A stretch of DNA of 64,000 nucleotides, taken from contig NZ_VIQT01000009.1 of assembly GCF_010206195.1 (NCBI RefSeq), positions 62,001-126,000 on the forward strand. The letters are read 5' to 3'. Under the pieces are notes generated by a model. The model worked only from the letters and a program-made list of their open reading frames with translations. It ran no database searches and was not told where the DNA came from. Position numbers and translations under genes: made by a program. Positions 53,965 through 62,410 of the stretch are shown one piece after another (position 1 is the stretch's first letter; every line of letters begins with the position of its first letter). This DNA comes from Anaerotruncus colihominis. Lineage in GTDB: Bacteria > Bacillota > Clostridia > Oscillospirales > Ruminococcaceae.

Positions 53965-55509
53965 ATGACGCACAGAATTTTGGCGCTTTTGGCAGCGGCT
54001 GCGCTGCTTTTGGGGGGATGCCGGCGCTCGGTTGTAAGCGATCAGCAGTTTGATATTGCGGCGCAGCGGACGCAGGCTTCTGCGTCCGCACAGCGGCCGG
54101 AACAGCCAGGGGAACCGCTGACAACCCTGAACCTGGCCTACAGCGTGTCTGATTCTCTGAATCCATTTCAGATGAAAACACAGATGAACCGTATGTTGAC
54201 TCCGCTTTTATACGATAGTCTGACGAAGGTGGATAAGACCTGGCGTCCGCAGAATATATTGGCGGAGGAGATTACAGTCGAAAACAAGCTGTGCACGGTC
54301 AAGCTGCGTTCAGGCATTGTTTTTTCGGACGGATCACCGCTGACCGGGAAGGACGTGATTTATTCCATCACAACGGCGATGGCGTCCGGCACCGACTGGA
54401 AAACGACGCTGCAAAATATTTCGGGCTGCTCGGTCAACGACGACGGTGCGGTTGAAATCCGTCTTTACAATTCCGATGCTGACTTTGCGTCCTTGCTGTC
54501 GTTCCCAATCATTAAGGAAGGGACAGCCGCGAACGATTATCCTGTCGGTGTCAGCCAATACTTTGCTTCGGGCACATGGGGCGGCAACGGCATAACTTTG
54601 GCCCGCAATCCGATCTATTGGAATCAGGATGCCTTGGGCTCCGTCCAAAAGATTCGCTTGACAAGCGTTTCCGATCCGGACGCGCTTTCCTTCAGTTTAC
54701 GCACAGGGGACATTGACCTGATGTATTCCGATCTGAGCGAAGGCGATATGGGCAGCTCCGCTGCTTCCGGTGTGCCGGTATCGCTCAACAGTCTTGTGTA
54801 TATTGGCGTCAATGGGAACCGAGGCCTTTTGTCCGATGCGCAGTTTCGGCAGGCGATTTCGCTTGCAATCAACCGCGACGAGCTTGTTGCCAAGGCTTAT
54901 ATAGCGCATGCCCGCGCGACGCTGTATCCCTTTAATCCAGAGTTTTACAGGATGGAGGATCTTGAGCTTTCCACGCCGCGCGAGCTTGCGCGCGCAGAGG
55001 AGCTTCTTGTCGGGATGGGTCTTACCCAAAAGGATGAAAACGGCTACCGCTTGAGGAACGGCCAGCCTTTGACGCTGCGTCTGCTGGTCAACAGCGAAAA
55101 TGCCTGCCGCAATGCGGCTGCGACGCTGCTTACTGAGCAGCTTCGCCAGCTTGGTATACAGGTGACGGTCGAATCGCAATCGTTCACGCAATATCAAGCC
55201 AGCCTTGCGCGCCGTGACTACGATCTTTATATCGGCGAGACACGTTTGATGGACAATATGGATTTTTCCGCTCTGCTCTCCGGCGGGGTGCTCGGTTATT
55301 CAACACCGTACATTGAAACACTTTCTGAGTTTTATCAGGCTTATCGTGCGACAGGGACAGGTATTGGAACATTCTGTGAAGCATTTGCTGAACAATCACC
55401 GTTTATCCCGCTTGTGTTTCGACAGGGACAGGTATCGTTTAATCGTTCGTTTGACGCGCAGATTGTTGCCACAGAACAAAATCTTTTTTACAATTTGTCT
55501 GAATGGTAG
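53965..55509 (+). CDS. Oligopeptide/nickel-type ABC substrate-binding lipoprotein, orphan
   Basis: Family-5 extracellular binding protein of 514 residues. Signal peptide with lipobox LLGGC (Cys19), then the family pattern LNLAYSVSDSLNPF, LYDSLTKVDKTWRPQNILAEEITVE, LRSGIVFSDGSPLTGKDVIYSI and ALSLAINRDELV-like AISLAINRDELVAKAY. Likely binds peptides or a related ligand. No permease or ATPase gene lies next to it, so it must pair with a transporter elsewhere or act as a sensor. GGGAG precedes the ATG. The long leader before it suggests control at RNA level. Confidence 0.93.
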   Translation: MTHRILALLAAAALLLGGCRRSVVSDQQFDIAAQRTQASASAQRPEQPGEPLTTLNLAYSVSDSLNPFQMKTQMNRMLTPLLYDSLTKVDKTWRPQNILAEEITVENKLCTVKLRSGIVFSDGSPLTGKDVIYSITTAMASGTDWKTTLQNISGCSVNDDGAVEIRLYNSDADFASLLSFPIIKEGTAANDYPVGVSQYFASGTWGGNGITLARNPIYWNQDALGSVQKIRLTSVSDPDALSFSLRTGDIDLMYSDLSEGDMGSSAASGVPVSLNSLVYIGVNGNRGLLSDAQFRQAISLAINRDELVAKAYIAHARATLYPFNPEFYRMEDLELSTPRELARAEELLVGMGLTQKDENGYRLRNGQPLTLRLLVNSENACRNAAATLLTEQLRQLGIQVTVESQSFTQYQASLARRDYDLYIGETRLMDNMDFSALLSGGVLGYSTPYIETLSEFYQAYRATGTGIGTFCEAFAEQSPFIPLVFRQGQVSFNRSFDAQIVATEQNLFYNLSEW

Positions 55510-55548
55510 CACTGTTTTCATGTGCAAGAATACAGGGAGGTTTTGACA

Positions 55549-55908
55549 TTGATCAGTTTGGAAAATCAATATGGGACTATTGAAATATCCCAGGAATATT
55601 TTGCGAATCTTGTAGGGCGCGCTGCGTCGGAATGCTTTGGGGTTGTCGGCATGATCAGTTCGCCCACACAGGGAATCCGGTCGATGATGAACGGCGGCAA
55701 GGATGTTCCGGATAAGGGCGTACATGTGCGCACCTCGGGCGGCGGGCTGATCGTCGATCTTCACATCGCCGTTGTTTATGGGATGAATATCGCCGCGATT
55801 GTGCGCAGCATTGTCAACAAGGTGCGTTATACGGTCGAGCAGGCGACAAATCTTGAGGTGGCAAAGGTCAACGTATTCGTTGACGCGATGAAAACAGAAA
55901 ACGCATAA
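55549..55908 (+). CDS. Asp23/Gls24 family envelope-stress protein
   Basis: 119 residues from TTG 55549, eight bases after AGGGAGG. The Asp23 domain is clear: YGTIEISQEYFANLVGRAASECFGVVGM and VHVRTSGGGLIVDLHIAVVYGMNIAAIVRSI. In Gram-positives this gene (yloU) precedes yloV/fakA exactly as here. It may take part in membrane or envelope homeostasis linked to fatty-acid uptake. Confidence 0.92.
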   Translation: MISLENQYGTIEISQEYFANLVGRAASECFGVVGMISSPTQGIRSMMNGGKDVPDKGVHVRTSGGGLIVDLHIAVVYGMNIAAIVRSIVNKVRYTVEQATNLEVAKVNVFVDAMKTENA

Positions 55909-55948
55909 CTGAGGCGGACAAAAGTGTGAATATGGGGGTCATTCAATC

Positions 55949-57613
55949 ATGATTACAGGCCAGATGCTCAGGGATGCGTTCATCTCCGGAGCCAATAATA
56001 TATCAAACCAGCGTCAGCTTGTCGACGCGCTCAATGTGTTCCCAGTGCCTGACGGCGATACAGGTACGAATATGTCCATGTCCGCGTCGGCTGCCAAGCG
56101 TGAGCTGACGCGCATTCCTGACAATGCGCCTGTCTCTCAGGTTGCGGATGCATGCGCCTCTGCTTTGCTGCGCGGCGCGCGCGGAAATTCGGGCGTTATT
56201 CTGTCGCTTTTGTTCCGTGGATTTTCGCGTGGACTGAAGGGACGGGAGCAGGCAGATGCAAAGGATTTGGTAGATGCGCTGGAAAAGGGTGTCGAATCGG
56301 CGTATAAGGCTGTTATGAAGCCGACGGAGGGTACCATCCTCACCGTTGCGCGCGTGGCGGCGGAGCGGGCGCGCGAGGCGCTGACCAGCAAAATGGACAC
56401 AGCACAGATATGGGATATTGTGCTTGACGCGGGCCGTCAGGCGCTCGACGAGACGCCGGAGCTGTTGCCGGTGCTGAAGAAGGCCGGCGTTGTCGATGCG
56501 GGCGGCCGCGGCCTGATCGTCGTATTTGAAGGGATGTCGGAGGTGTTCCACGGTAAAAAGGGGATCGAGCCTGCCGTGGAAAAATCGGCTGTTACAGATA
56601 GCGATTCCATTCATCCGGACCGCAACGCGGCCGGCGAATATGTAGGGGAGATCACATTCACATATTGCACGGAGTTTCTTGTGAAAAAGCGCGCGCGGGA
56701 TATTGACCCTCAGCCATTGCGTGCTTATCTGGAAACGATCGGTGATTGTGTCGTTGTGGTTGATGACGACGATATCATCAAATGTCATGTTCACACGGAC
56801 CATCCCGGCCTGGCGCTTGAAAAAGCGGGCGAGGACGGCCAGCTGACGAATCTCAAAATTGAGAATATGCGCGAACAGTATGAAGCGCAGAAAGCCAGTG
56901 TGGTCGAACCGGTATCTGATCAGGGGTTCGCATACGCGCCGGTCGACCCGTCGCGCGCTTATGGCTTTGTCGCGGTCGCAGCGGGCGACGGCGTAAAGAA
57001 GCTGTTTGAGGATTTGGGCGTCGACAACATCGTCAACGGCGGACAGACGATGAACCCTTCAACGGACGATATTCTGTCCGCAGTCCATGCGACGCCGGCA
57101 AAGACCGTGTTTGTGCTACCCAATAATAAAAATATCATCATGGCGGCGGAGCAGGCGACAAAGCTGGCTGACCGGCGCGTGATTGTGCTTCAGACACGCA
57201 CCATTCCGCAGGGGCTTTCGGCGATGCTGGCGTTTGATGCCGACGCCGGTTCGACAGAAAATCAGGTTGCGATGCAGAAAGCATATGAGCGTGTCGGTAC
57301 AGGGCAGGTCACATTTGCAGCGCGTGACAGCGATTATGACGGCCATAAAATAAAGGAGGGTGAGTTGCTGGGGCTTGAAAATGGCAGGGTCGCTTTTACA
57401 GATCACGATCTGACGCACGCTGTGGTGCGTGTAACACGTGCGCTTGTGCACAAGGACAGCAGTTTTGTAACGCTTATCTACGGCGAGGAAATTTCAGATG
57501 AGCTTGCCCAAACGATTTGTGATGCCGTTGCCGCCAAGCTGCCTGATGATATTGAGGTTGCGCTTATCAACGGCGGCCAGCCAGTCTATTACTTCACCGT
57601 TTCCGTGGAATAG
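55949..57613 (+). CDS. fakA: Fatty acid kinase subunit FakA (YloV, DAK2 domain)
   Basis: Phosphorylates fatty acids presented by DegV-family FakB proteins, feeding host-derived fatty acids into phospholipids. N-terminal DAK2 kinase domain with NVFPVPDGDTGTNM (about 29-42) for Mg-ATP and RGARGNSGVILS; middle domain with CHVHTDHPG; C-terminal DegV-like FakA domain (GLSAMLAFDADAG, TLIYGEE). 554 residues is standard. The only DegV domain in the window is the one fused to the histidine kinase at 11830-14517. No separate fakB gene is seen here. Confidence 0.96.
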   Translation: MITGQMLRDAFISGANNISNQRQLVDALNVFPVPDGDTGTNMSMSASAAKRELTRIPDNAPVSQVADACASALLRGARGNSGVILSLLFRGFSRGLKGREQADAKDLVDALEKGVESAYKAVMKPTEGTILTVARVAAERAREALTSKMDTAQIWDIVLDAGRQALDETPELLPVLKKAGVVDAGGRGLIVVFEGMSEVFHGKKGIEPAVEKSAVTDSDSIHPDRNAAGEYVGEITFTYCTEFLVKKRARDIDPQPLRAYLETIGDCVVVVDDDDIIKCHVHTDHPGLALEKAGEDGQLTNLKIENMREQYEAQKASVVEPVSDQGFAYAPVDPSRAYGFVAVAAGDGVKKLFEDLGVDNIVNGGQTMNPSTDDILSAVHATPAKTVFVLPNNKNIIMAAEQATKLADRRVIVLQTRTIPQGLSAMLAFDADAGSTENQVAMQKAYERVGTGQVTFAARDSDYDGHKIKEGELLGLENGRVAFTDHDLTHAVVRVTRALVHKDSSFVTLIYGEEISDELAQTICDAVAAKLPDDIEVALINGGQPVYYFTVSVE

Positions 57614-57674
57614 CTGAAAGCGGCTGTCAGCCGTTTGATAAACTGTGAAAAATTAAAAAAAGAGGTGTTTAAGG

Positions 57675-58232
57675 ATGCAACATGAAAAAATGCGCCGCAT
57701 TGTTCTGGCGGCAATGTTCGCAGCAATCACAGCCGTGACGGCACAGCTTGTCATTCCGCTTGGGTTTACGCCGGTGCCGTTTACGCTGGCCCTGATCGCG
57801 ATTTTTCTGACAGGCGCTCTGCTTGATCCCAAAACAGCGTTTCTGGCGCAGTTTGCTTATCTGTTGATCGGCGCCGCTGGCGCTCCGGTATTTTCCTACT
57901 TTTCCGGTGGGTTTCAGAAGCTTGCGGGGCCGACGGGCGGCTATCTGATCGCTTATCCCTTGATGGCGCTGACTGCGGCGCTGTTTTTGAAGCGGTTTGG
58001 GCGCGGTTTCCTGCGTTATTGCGCTGCTATGCTGCTTTCGTTGCTTGTGTGCTATACGCTCGGTACGCTTCAGTTGATCGTCCTTTCAGGGATGAGCCCA
58101 ATGGAGGCGCTTGCTGCCGGCGTGCTGCCGTTCGCGGTATTTGATGTTGTGAAGGTGGTCCTGTCGGCAGTGCTCGCGAGCGCGCTTTATCGTGCGTTGG
58201 GCCGTGCGCGGATGTTGGCCGCTGTCATATGA
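57675..58232 (+). CDS. bioY: Biotin transporter BioY
   Basis: Substrate-binding S component of an ECF vitamin transporter, importing biotin with shared EcfAT subunits that are not encoded here. Six hydrophobic segments, with family motifs LGFTPVPFTLALIAIFLTGALLDP, GAAGAPVF and GPTGGYLIAYP. 185 residues. AAGAGGTG lies before the ATG. I see no BirA-type palindrome upstream. Confidence 0.95.
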   Translation: MQHEKMRRIVLAAMFAAITAVTAQLVIPLGFTPVPFTLALIAIFLTGALLDPKTAFLAQFAYLLIGAAGAPVFSYFSGGFQKLAGPTGGYLIAYPLMALTAALFLKRFGRGFLRYCAAMLLSLLVCYTLGTLQLIVLSGMSPMEALAAGVLPFAVFDVVKVVLSAVLASALYRALGRARMLAAVI

Positions 58233-58257
58233 CCGCCCGTGAAATGGTGCAAGTGCT

Positions 58258-58854
58258 GTGACGCGCTTGATAGGGCGGCGCGCCATCGGCGTGCTGCTCT
58301 GCATAACGCTGCTCTGCGCCTGCGCCCCGGAACAGCCTGCTGCGCAGGCTGTTCCGGGGCCAAAGCCTTTAAGCTGCATCACGCAGGACGGAGCGATCTC
58401 CTTCGTGTTTGGCGCGGATTGGACACAGGATGTGGAAAGTTATGCGTATGATTTGCTTTGCCATGCCGAGACGCGCAATCTGGCTGCCGGCATATTCTCT
58501 TATACGCGGGCAGGCGCAGCGCAAGCGTTCAACCCTGCGCAGGCGCTTGATTTTCATGTGGAGGATATCGCCGGTAAAAGGGAAAATGCGCAGCGCTTGG
58601 AGGAATATACAGTCCGTGAGGACGACGGGCACCGTTATACAACGGTTCTTTTGTCGGCTGAATCGGATGGGGAGAAGCTGGCTTACTATTTCACGCTGAT
58701 TGAATTTGTGGGTTATTCCGACGCGTTCGCGATTTTGGTGCAGGCGGCTCCTGCAGAGCATTTTGGTGAATGCCGGGAGGAGTTTGACGAGATCGCCGCG
58801 TCGTCTGCTTTGGCGGAGCAGTCAAAATTGCCGAAGTCCGGCTTTTCGGTCTGA
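58258..58854 (+). CDS. Small lipoprotein of unknown function
   Basis: 198 residues from GTG 58258. Lipobox-like LLCAC places the lipidated cysteine at residue 22; the rest is a soluble domain rich in acidic and aromatic residues (ISFVFGADWTQDVESYAYDL, YYFTLIEFVGYSDAFAILVQAAPAE split by no known motif). The start of the mature part, and the pattern of strands, recall PsbP/MOG1-like folds, but this is weak. It follows bioY by 25 bp and ends just before the alaS promoter. Confidence 0.75.
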   Translation: MTRLIGRRAIGVLLCITLLCACAPEQPAAQAVPGPKPLSCITQDGAISFVFGADWTQDVESYAYDLLCHAETRNLAAGIFSYTRAGAAQAFNPAQALDFHVEDIAGKRENAQRLEEYTVREDDGHRYTTVLLSAESDGEKLAYYFTLIEFVGYSDAFAILVQAAPAEHFGECREEFDEIAASSALAEQSKLPKSGFSV

Positions 58855-58883
58855 TGGGATGTGAGCAAAAATACGCGCTGCGG

Positions 58884-58912
58884 TTGACTTCCAGCGTGCC
58901 AGGGTATATACT
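58884..58912 (+). promoter_or_regulatory. Promoter of the alaS T-box leader
   Basis: TTGACT (58884-58889), 17-base spacer, TATACT (58907-58912). Confidence 0.7.
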
Positions 58913-58918
58913 TAATAT

Positions 58919-59155
58919 GTATTTGGACCGTGAAGGGGTCAACCGTGAAAGCCGCCGCAGAGAGGCGCGCGTTTGCTGCGAGCGCGCCGCGGACAGAAGC
59001 GGGCGCCGCCCTGGAGTCTTCCGGCGGGGAGCCGGACGTTGTGTGAGCGTTAATCCTGATGAGCGGCGCGGGCGACTCCCGTGCAATTTTGGGTGGTACC
59101 GCGGAAAGCCGATGCGCTTTTCGTCCCATATTTTGGGGCGAGGAGCGCATTTTTG
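58919..59155 (+). ncRNA. T-box riboswitch controlling alaS
   Basis: Leader RNA that reads uncharged tRNA-Ala. Seen: a stem-I region with the AGAGAG kink-turn motif near 58958-58964 and GCTGCGAG near 58976; the T-box GGGTGGTACCGCGG (59091-59104), whose bulge pairs with the tRNA 3' end; and a competing terminator, 16-bp stem 59112-59127 with 59135-59150 (three G-U pairs), followed by TTTTT. I could not assign the specifier codon with confidence. Confidence 0.92.
59112..59154 (+). terminator. T-box regulated terminator
   Basis: The intrinsic terminator of the alaS leader: ATGCGCTTTTCGTCCC pairs with GGGGCGAGGAGCGCAT, then TTTT. Binding of uncharged tRNA to the T-box upstream would disrupt it. 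Confidence 0.85.
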
Positions 59156-59196
59156 CGTCTGGGGACCGGGAAGTATGGAAAGGAACGATTGAGACA

Positions 59197-61839
59197 ATGG
59201 AATGGACGGGACTCAATGAACTGCGCGAAAAATTCCTCAGTTTTTTTGAGAGCAAAGAACACCTGCGCTTGCCGAGCTTTCCGCTGATGCCTTCAGCGGA
59301 CGAGGCGAGCCTATTGCTGATCAACTCCGGCATGGCGCCGATGAAAAAGTGGTTTCTGGGTCTGGAGACGCCGCCTCGCCGCCGTGTGACGACGTGTCAG
59401 AAATGTATTCGCACGCCCGATATTGAAAATGTGGGCAAAACGGCGCGTCACGGCACGTATTTTGAGATGCTCGGAAACTTCTCATTTGGCGATTATTTTA
59501 AGCATGAGGCGACTGCCTGGGCTTGGGAGTTCATCACAAAGACGCTTGAGCTGCCCGTTGACCGCCTGTGGGTGTCTGTTTATGAGGATGACGACGAGGC
59601 CGAACAGATTTGGACAAAGGAGGTAGGCGTCGATCCGTCACGTATTGTGCGGCTTGGCAAGGAGGACAATTTCTGGGAGATCGGTTCCGGTCCGTGCGGT
59701 CCGTGCTCGGAAATCTATTTTGACCGCGGTGAGCAGTACGGCTGCGGAAAGCCGACCTGCGGCGTCGGTTGTGACTGCGACCGCTATGTTGAATTCTGGA
59801 ATCTCGTGTTCTCTCAGTTCGACGGCGACGGAAACGGCCATTACGAGCGCATGGAGCATCCCAACATCGATACAGGCATGGGATTGGAGCGGTTGGCCTG
59901 TATCATGCAGGGGGTCGACAATCTCTTCGAGGTGGACACGGTTCAGAATATCTTAAAGCATGTCGCGCGGATCGCAGGCGTTGAGTATCATGCGGATGCG
60001 AAAACCGATGTTTCTCTGCGCGTCATCACGGACCATATCCGCTCGACCACATTTATGGTCAGCGATGGCATCCTGCCGCAGAATGAGGGACGCGGGTATG
60101 TTCTGCGCCGCCTGCTGCGCCGTGCGGCGCGTCACGGACGCTTACTCGGCATCCACGAGCCGTTTTTGTATCAGGTTTGCGAGACAGTCATTCAGGAAAA
60201 TACGAACGCTTATCCGGAGCTGGTCGAACACCGCGATTATATCACCAAGGTGATCAAGGTTGAGGAGGAGAGGTTTGCCCGTACAATCGACCAGGGCATG
60301 GAACTGCTTTCTGCGATCATCGACAAGATCGATTCGGAAATGGATCAAAAGGTCATGCCCGGCGCGGATGCGTTTCGTCTGTACGATACGTATGGGTTCC
60401 CAGTCGATCTGATCCGCGAGATTTTAGCCGAGCGCAAAATCAAGCTGGACGAGGAGGAATTCGCCAGCCAGATGCAGGCGCAGAAGCAGCGCGCCCGCGA
60501 GGCGCGCGCCGCGCTCGGCGACCTCGGATGGGAGGAGGACGTGCTCGCCGACGTGGCTGATCACGGCCGCTTTGTCGGATATATGGAAATGGCCGCGCAG
60601 GCGCACATCGTCGCAATCATCAAGGATGATCAGCGCGTCGATGAGCTGCATGACGGCGAGCTTGGATCGATCGTGCTTGACGTTACGCCCTTTTATGCCG
60701 AAAGCGGCGGCCAGGCGGGTGACAGCGGCTTGATCAGCGCAGGCGGAAACGTATTCGCAGTTTACGACTGCAAAAAGTCCAAAACAGGCCATTTTGTCCA
60801 CGTCGGCGAGTTGACCGCCGGGACGCTTGCGGTCGGCGATACTGTTTCGGCTGCAATCAATGTCGATCGCCGCGCCGACATCATGCGCAACCACACGGCC
60901 TGCCATCTATTGCAGGCCGCTCTGCGCCAGGTTCTGGGCGACCATGTCCATCAGGCAGGTGCTTTCTATGACGACATGATCTGCCGGTTCGACTTCAGCC
61001 ATTTTTCCGCGGTCACACCTGAGGAGCTAAAGCGGGTTGAGGAGATTGTAAATCGCGTTGTGCTCGCTTCTGTCAACGTTTCCGTCAGCGAGATGCCGAT
61101 CGACGAGGCGAAAAAGCTCGGCGCGATGGCGTTGTTTGGGGAAAAATACGGCGATGTTGTTCGTGTTTGCAGCATTCCGGGTGAGTCGGTCGAGCTGTGC
61201 GGCGGTACCCATTTGAAAAATACCGCGCAGGTTGGACTGTTCAGAATCGTCAAGGAGTCGTCCGTCGCGGCCGGCGTGCGCCGCATCGAGGCCGTTACAG
61301 GCCGCAATGTACTGCGGATGATGGACGAGCAGGAAGCGACGATGGAAAAGACAGCCGCCGTCCTCAAGGTCGGCAATCTGGCGGAGCTGCCGGCGCGCGC
61401 TGAGGCGCTCAGTGCGGAAAGCAGGGAGCAAAAGCGCCAGCTTGAGGCGGCCGAGGCGAAGCTGGCCGAAGCGCAGCTTTCAGGCGTGTTTGACAACGCC
61501 CAACAGATCGGCGGGATATCTATTGCATCCGTTGCAATGATGGGCGCGAAGATTGACGCAATGCGCCGCATGGGCGACCGTGTGCGCGACAGCCGCCCGG
61601 ACGCCGTCTGCGCCTTCTCCACAGTCAACGACGGCAAAGGTTCCATTCTGGTTGTCTGCGGCAAGGACGCGCTCGCCAAGGGTGCGCACGCTGGAAAAAT
61701 CGTCAAGGAGTTGACCGCGCTTTGCGGGGGCAGCGGCGGCGGACGCCCCGACAATGCGATGGGCGGCACGTCCGAGGTTTTCCGTATCGACGAAGCAATG
61801 GCGCAGCTTCCCGCAATTGTTGGAAAGCTGCTGAAATAA
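59197..61839 (+). CDS. alaS: Alanyl-tRNA synthetase
   Basis: Charges tRNA-Ala. I start it at ATG 59197, after the T-box terminator; the in-frame extension from 59059 would translate the riboswitch. 880 residues. Class II core with GMAPMKKWFLG, TCQKCIRTPDIENVGKTARHGTYFEMLGNFSFGDYFK split by family residues; editing domain with zinc motif NHTACHLLQAAL and CGGTHLKNTAQVG; C-terminal C-Ala domain with GGSGGGRPDNAMGG. The HIT gene follows 21 bp downstream. Confidence 0.97.
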   Translation: MEWTGLNELREKFLSFFESKEHLRLPSFPLMPSADEASLLLINSGMAPMKKWFLGLETPPRRRVTTCQKCIRTPDIENVGKTARHGTYFEMLGNFSFGDYFKHEATAWAWEFITKTLELPVDRLWVSVYEDDDEAEQIWTKEVGVDPSRIVRLGKEDNFWEIGSGPCGPCSEIYFDRGEQYGCGKPTCGVGCDCDRYVEFWNLVFSQFDGDGNGHYERMEHPNIDTGMGLERLACIMQGVDNLFEVDTVQNILKHVARIAGVEYHADAKTDVSLRVITDHIRSTTFMVSDGILPQNEGRGYVLRRLLRRAARHGRLLGIHEPFLYQVCETVIQENTNAYPELVEHRDYITKVIKVEEERFARTIDQGMELLSAIIDKIDSEMDQKVMPGADAFRLYDTYGFPVDLIREILAERKIKLDEEEFASQMQAQKQRAREARAALGDLGWEEDVLADVADHGRFVGYMEMAAQAHIVAIIKDDQRVDELHDGELGSIVLDVTPFYAESGGQAGDSGLISAGGNVFAVYDCKKSKTGHFVHVGELTAGTLAVGDTVSAAINVDRRADIMRNHTACHLLQAALRQVLGDHVHQAGAFYDDMICRFDFSHFSAVTPEELKRVEEIVNRVVLASVNVSVSEMPIDEAKKLGAMALFGEKYGDVVRVCSIPGESVELCGGTHLKNTAQVGLFRIVKESSVAAGVRRIEAVTGRNVLRMMDEQEATMEKTAAVLKVGNLAELPARAEALSAESREQKRQLEAAEAKLAEAQLSGVFDNAQQIGGISIASVAMMGAKIDAMRRMGDRVRDSRPDAVCAFSTVNDGKGSILVVCGKDALAKGAHAGKIVKELTALCGGSGGGRPDNAMGGTSEVFRIDEAMAQLPAIVGKLLK

Positions 61840-61860
61840 ACGGACAAAAGGAGGACAACA

Positions 61861-62199
61861 ATGGACTGCCTGTTTTGTAAAATTGTGGCGGGCGAAATCC
61901 CGAGCGATAAGCTCTATGAGGACGATGTCTGCTGCGCCTTTAAGGACATCGACCCCCAGGCGCCGGTACATTTTCTGGTCGTCCCCAAAGCGCATATCAC
62001 CGGCGCCGACCAGATTTCGGAGGAAAACGCCCCAATAGCCGGCCATATATTCGCTGTGATCGCGCGCCTGACGCAGCAGCTCGGGTGCGGCGGCGATTAC
62101 CGTGTCGTGACCAATTGCGGTAAGCTTGCCGGACAGACGGTTGGACATCTGCATTTTCATGTGCTCGCGGGACGTAGCCTCGCCTGGCCGCCCGGCTGA
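61861..62199 (+). CDS. HIT-family nucleotide-binding protein
   Basis: 112-residue HINT-type nucleotide phosphoramidase. N-terminal DCLFCKIVAGEIPSD and catalytic histidine triad HLHFHV near the C-terminus are intact. AGGAGG before the ATG. Often found near aminoacyl-tRNA synthetases; HINT can cleave aminoacyl-AMP adducts. Confidence 0.95.
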   Translation: MDCLFCKIVAGEIPSDKLYEDDVCCAFKDIDPQAPVHFLVVPKAHITGADQISEENAPIAGHIFAVIARLTQQLGCGGDYRVVTNCGKLAGQTVGHLHFHVLAGRSLAWPPG

Positions 62200-62204
62200 T
62201 TTTT

Positions 62205-62228
62205 GGTCTGCCAAAACAGACCGTTTTT
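62205..62228 (+). terminator. Terminator of the alaS-HIT operon
   Basis: Short GGTCTG / CAGACC stem (62205-62210, 62217-62222) then GTTTTT. A second, GC-rich hairpin without T run, ACCCCGCGCCGG / CCGGCGCGGGGT (62275-62286, 62298-62309), follows. Confidence 0.6.
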
Positions 62229-62349
62229 GCTGTAAAAAAAGAACGACCGCCCTTTTCAGGAGTTTCAATCAACGACCCCGCGCCGGCCGCTTTGTGCCCG
62301 GCGCGGGGTTGCGTTGGATATGAAAGAAACACCAGTCGCAGCCGCACGC

Positions 62350-62378
62350 TTGTAAAACAATACGCCGCGTGGTAAAGT
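62350..62378 (+). promoter_or_regulatory. Promoter of the DUF885 lipoprotein gene
   Basis: TTGTAA (62350-62355), 17-base spacer, TAAAGT (62373-62378), a weak -10. Confidence 0.4.
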
Positions 62379-62410
62379 ATAAAGACAACTGATTGATGGG
62401 AGGAACCTGT

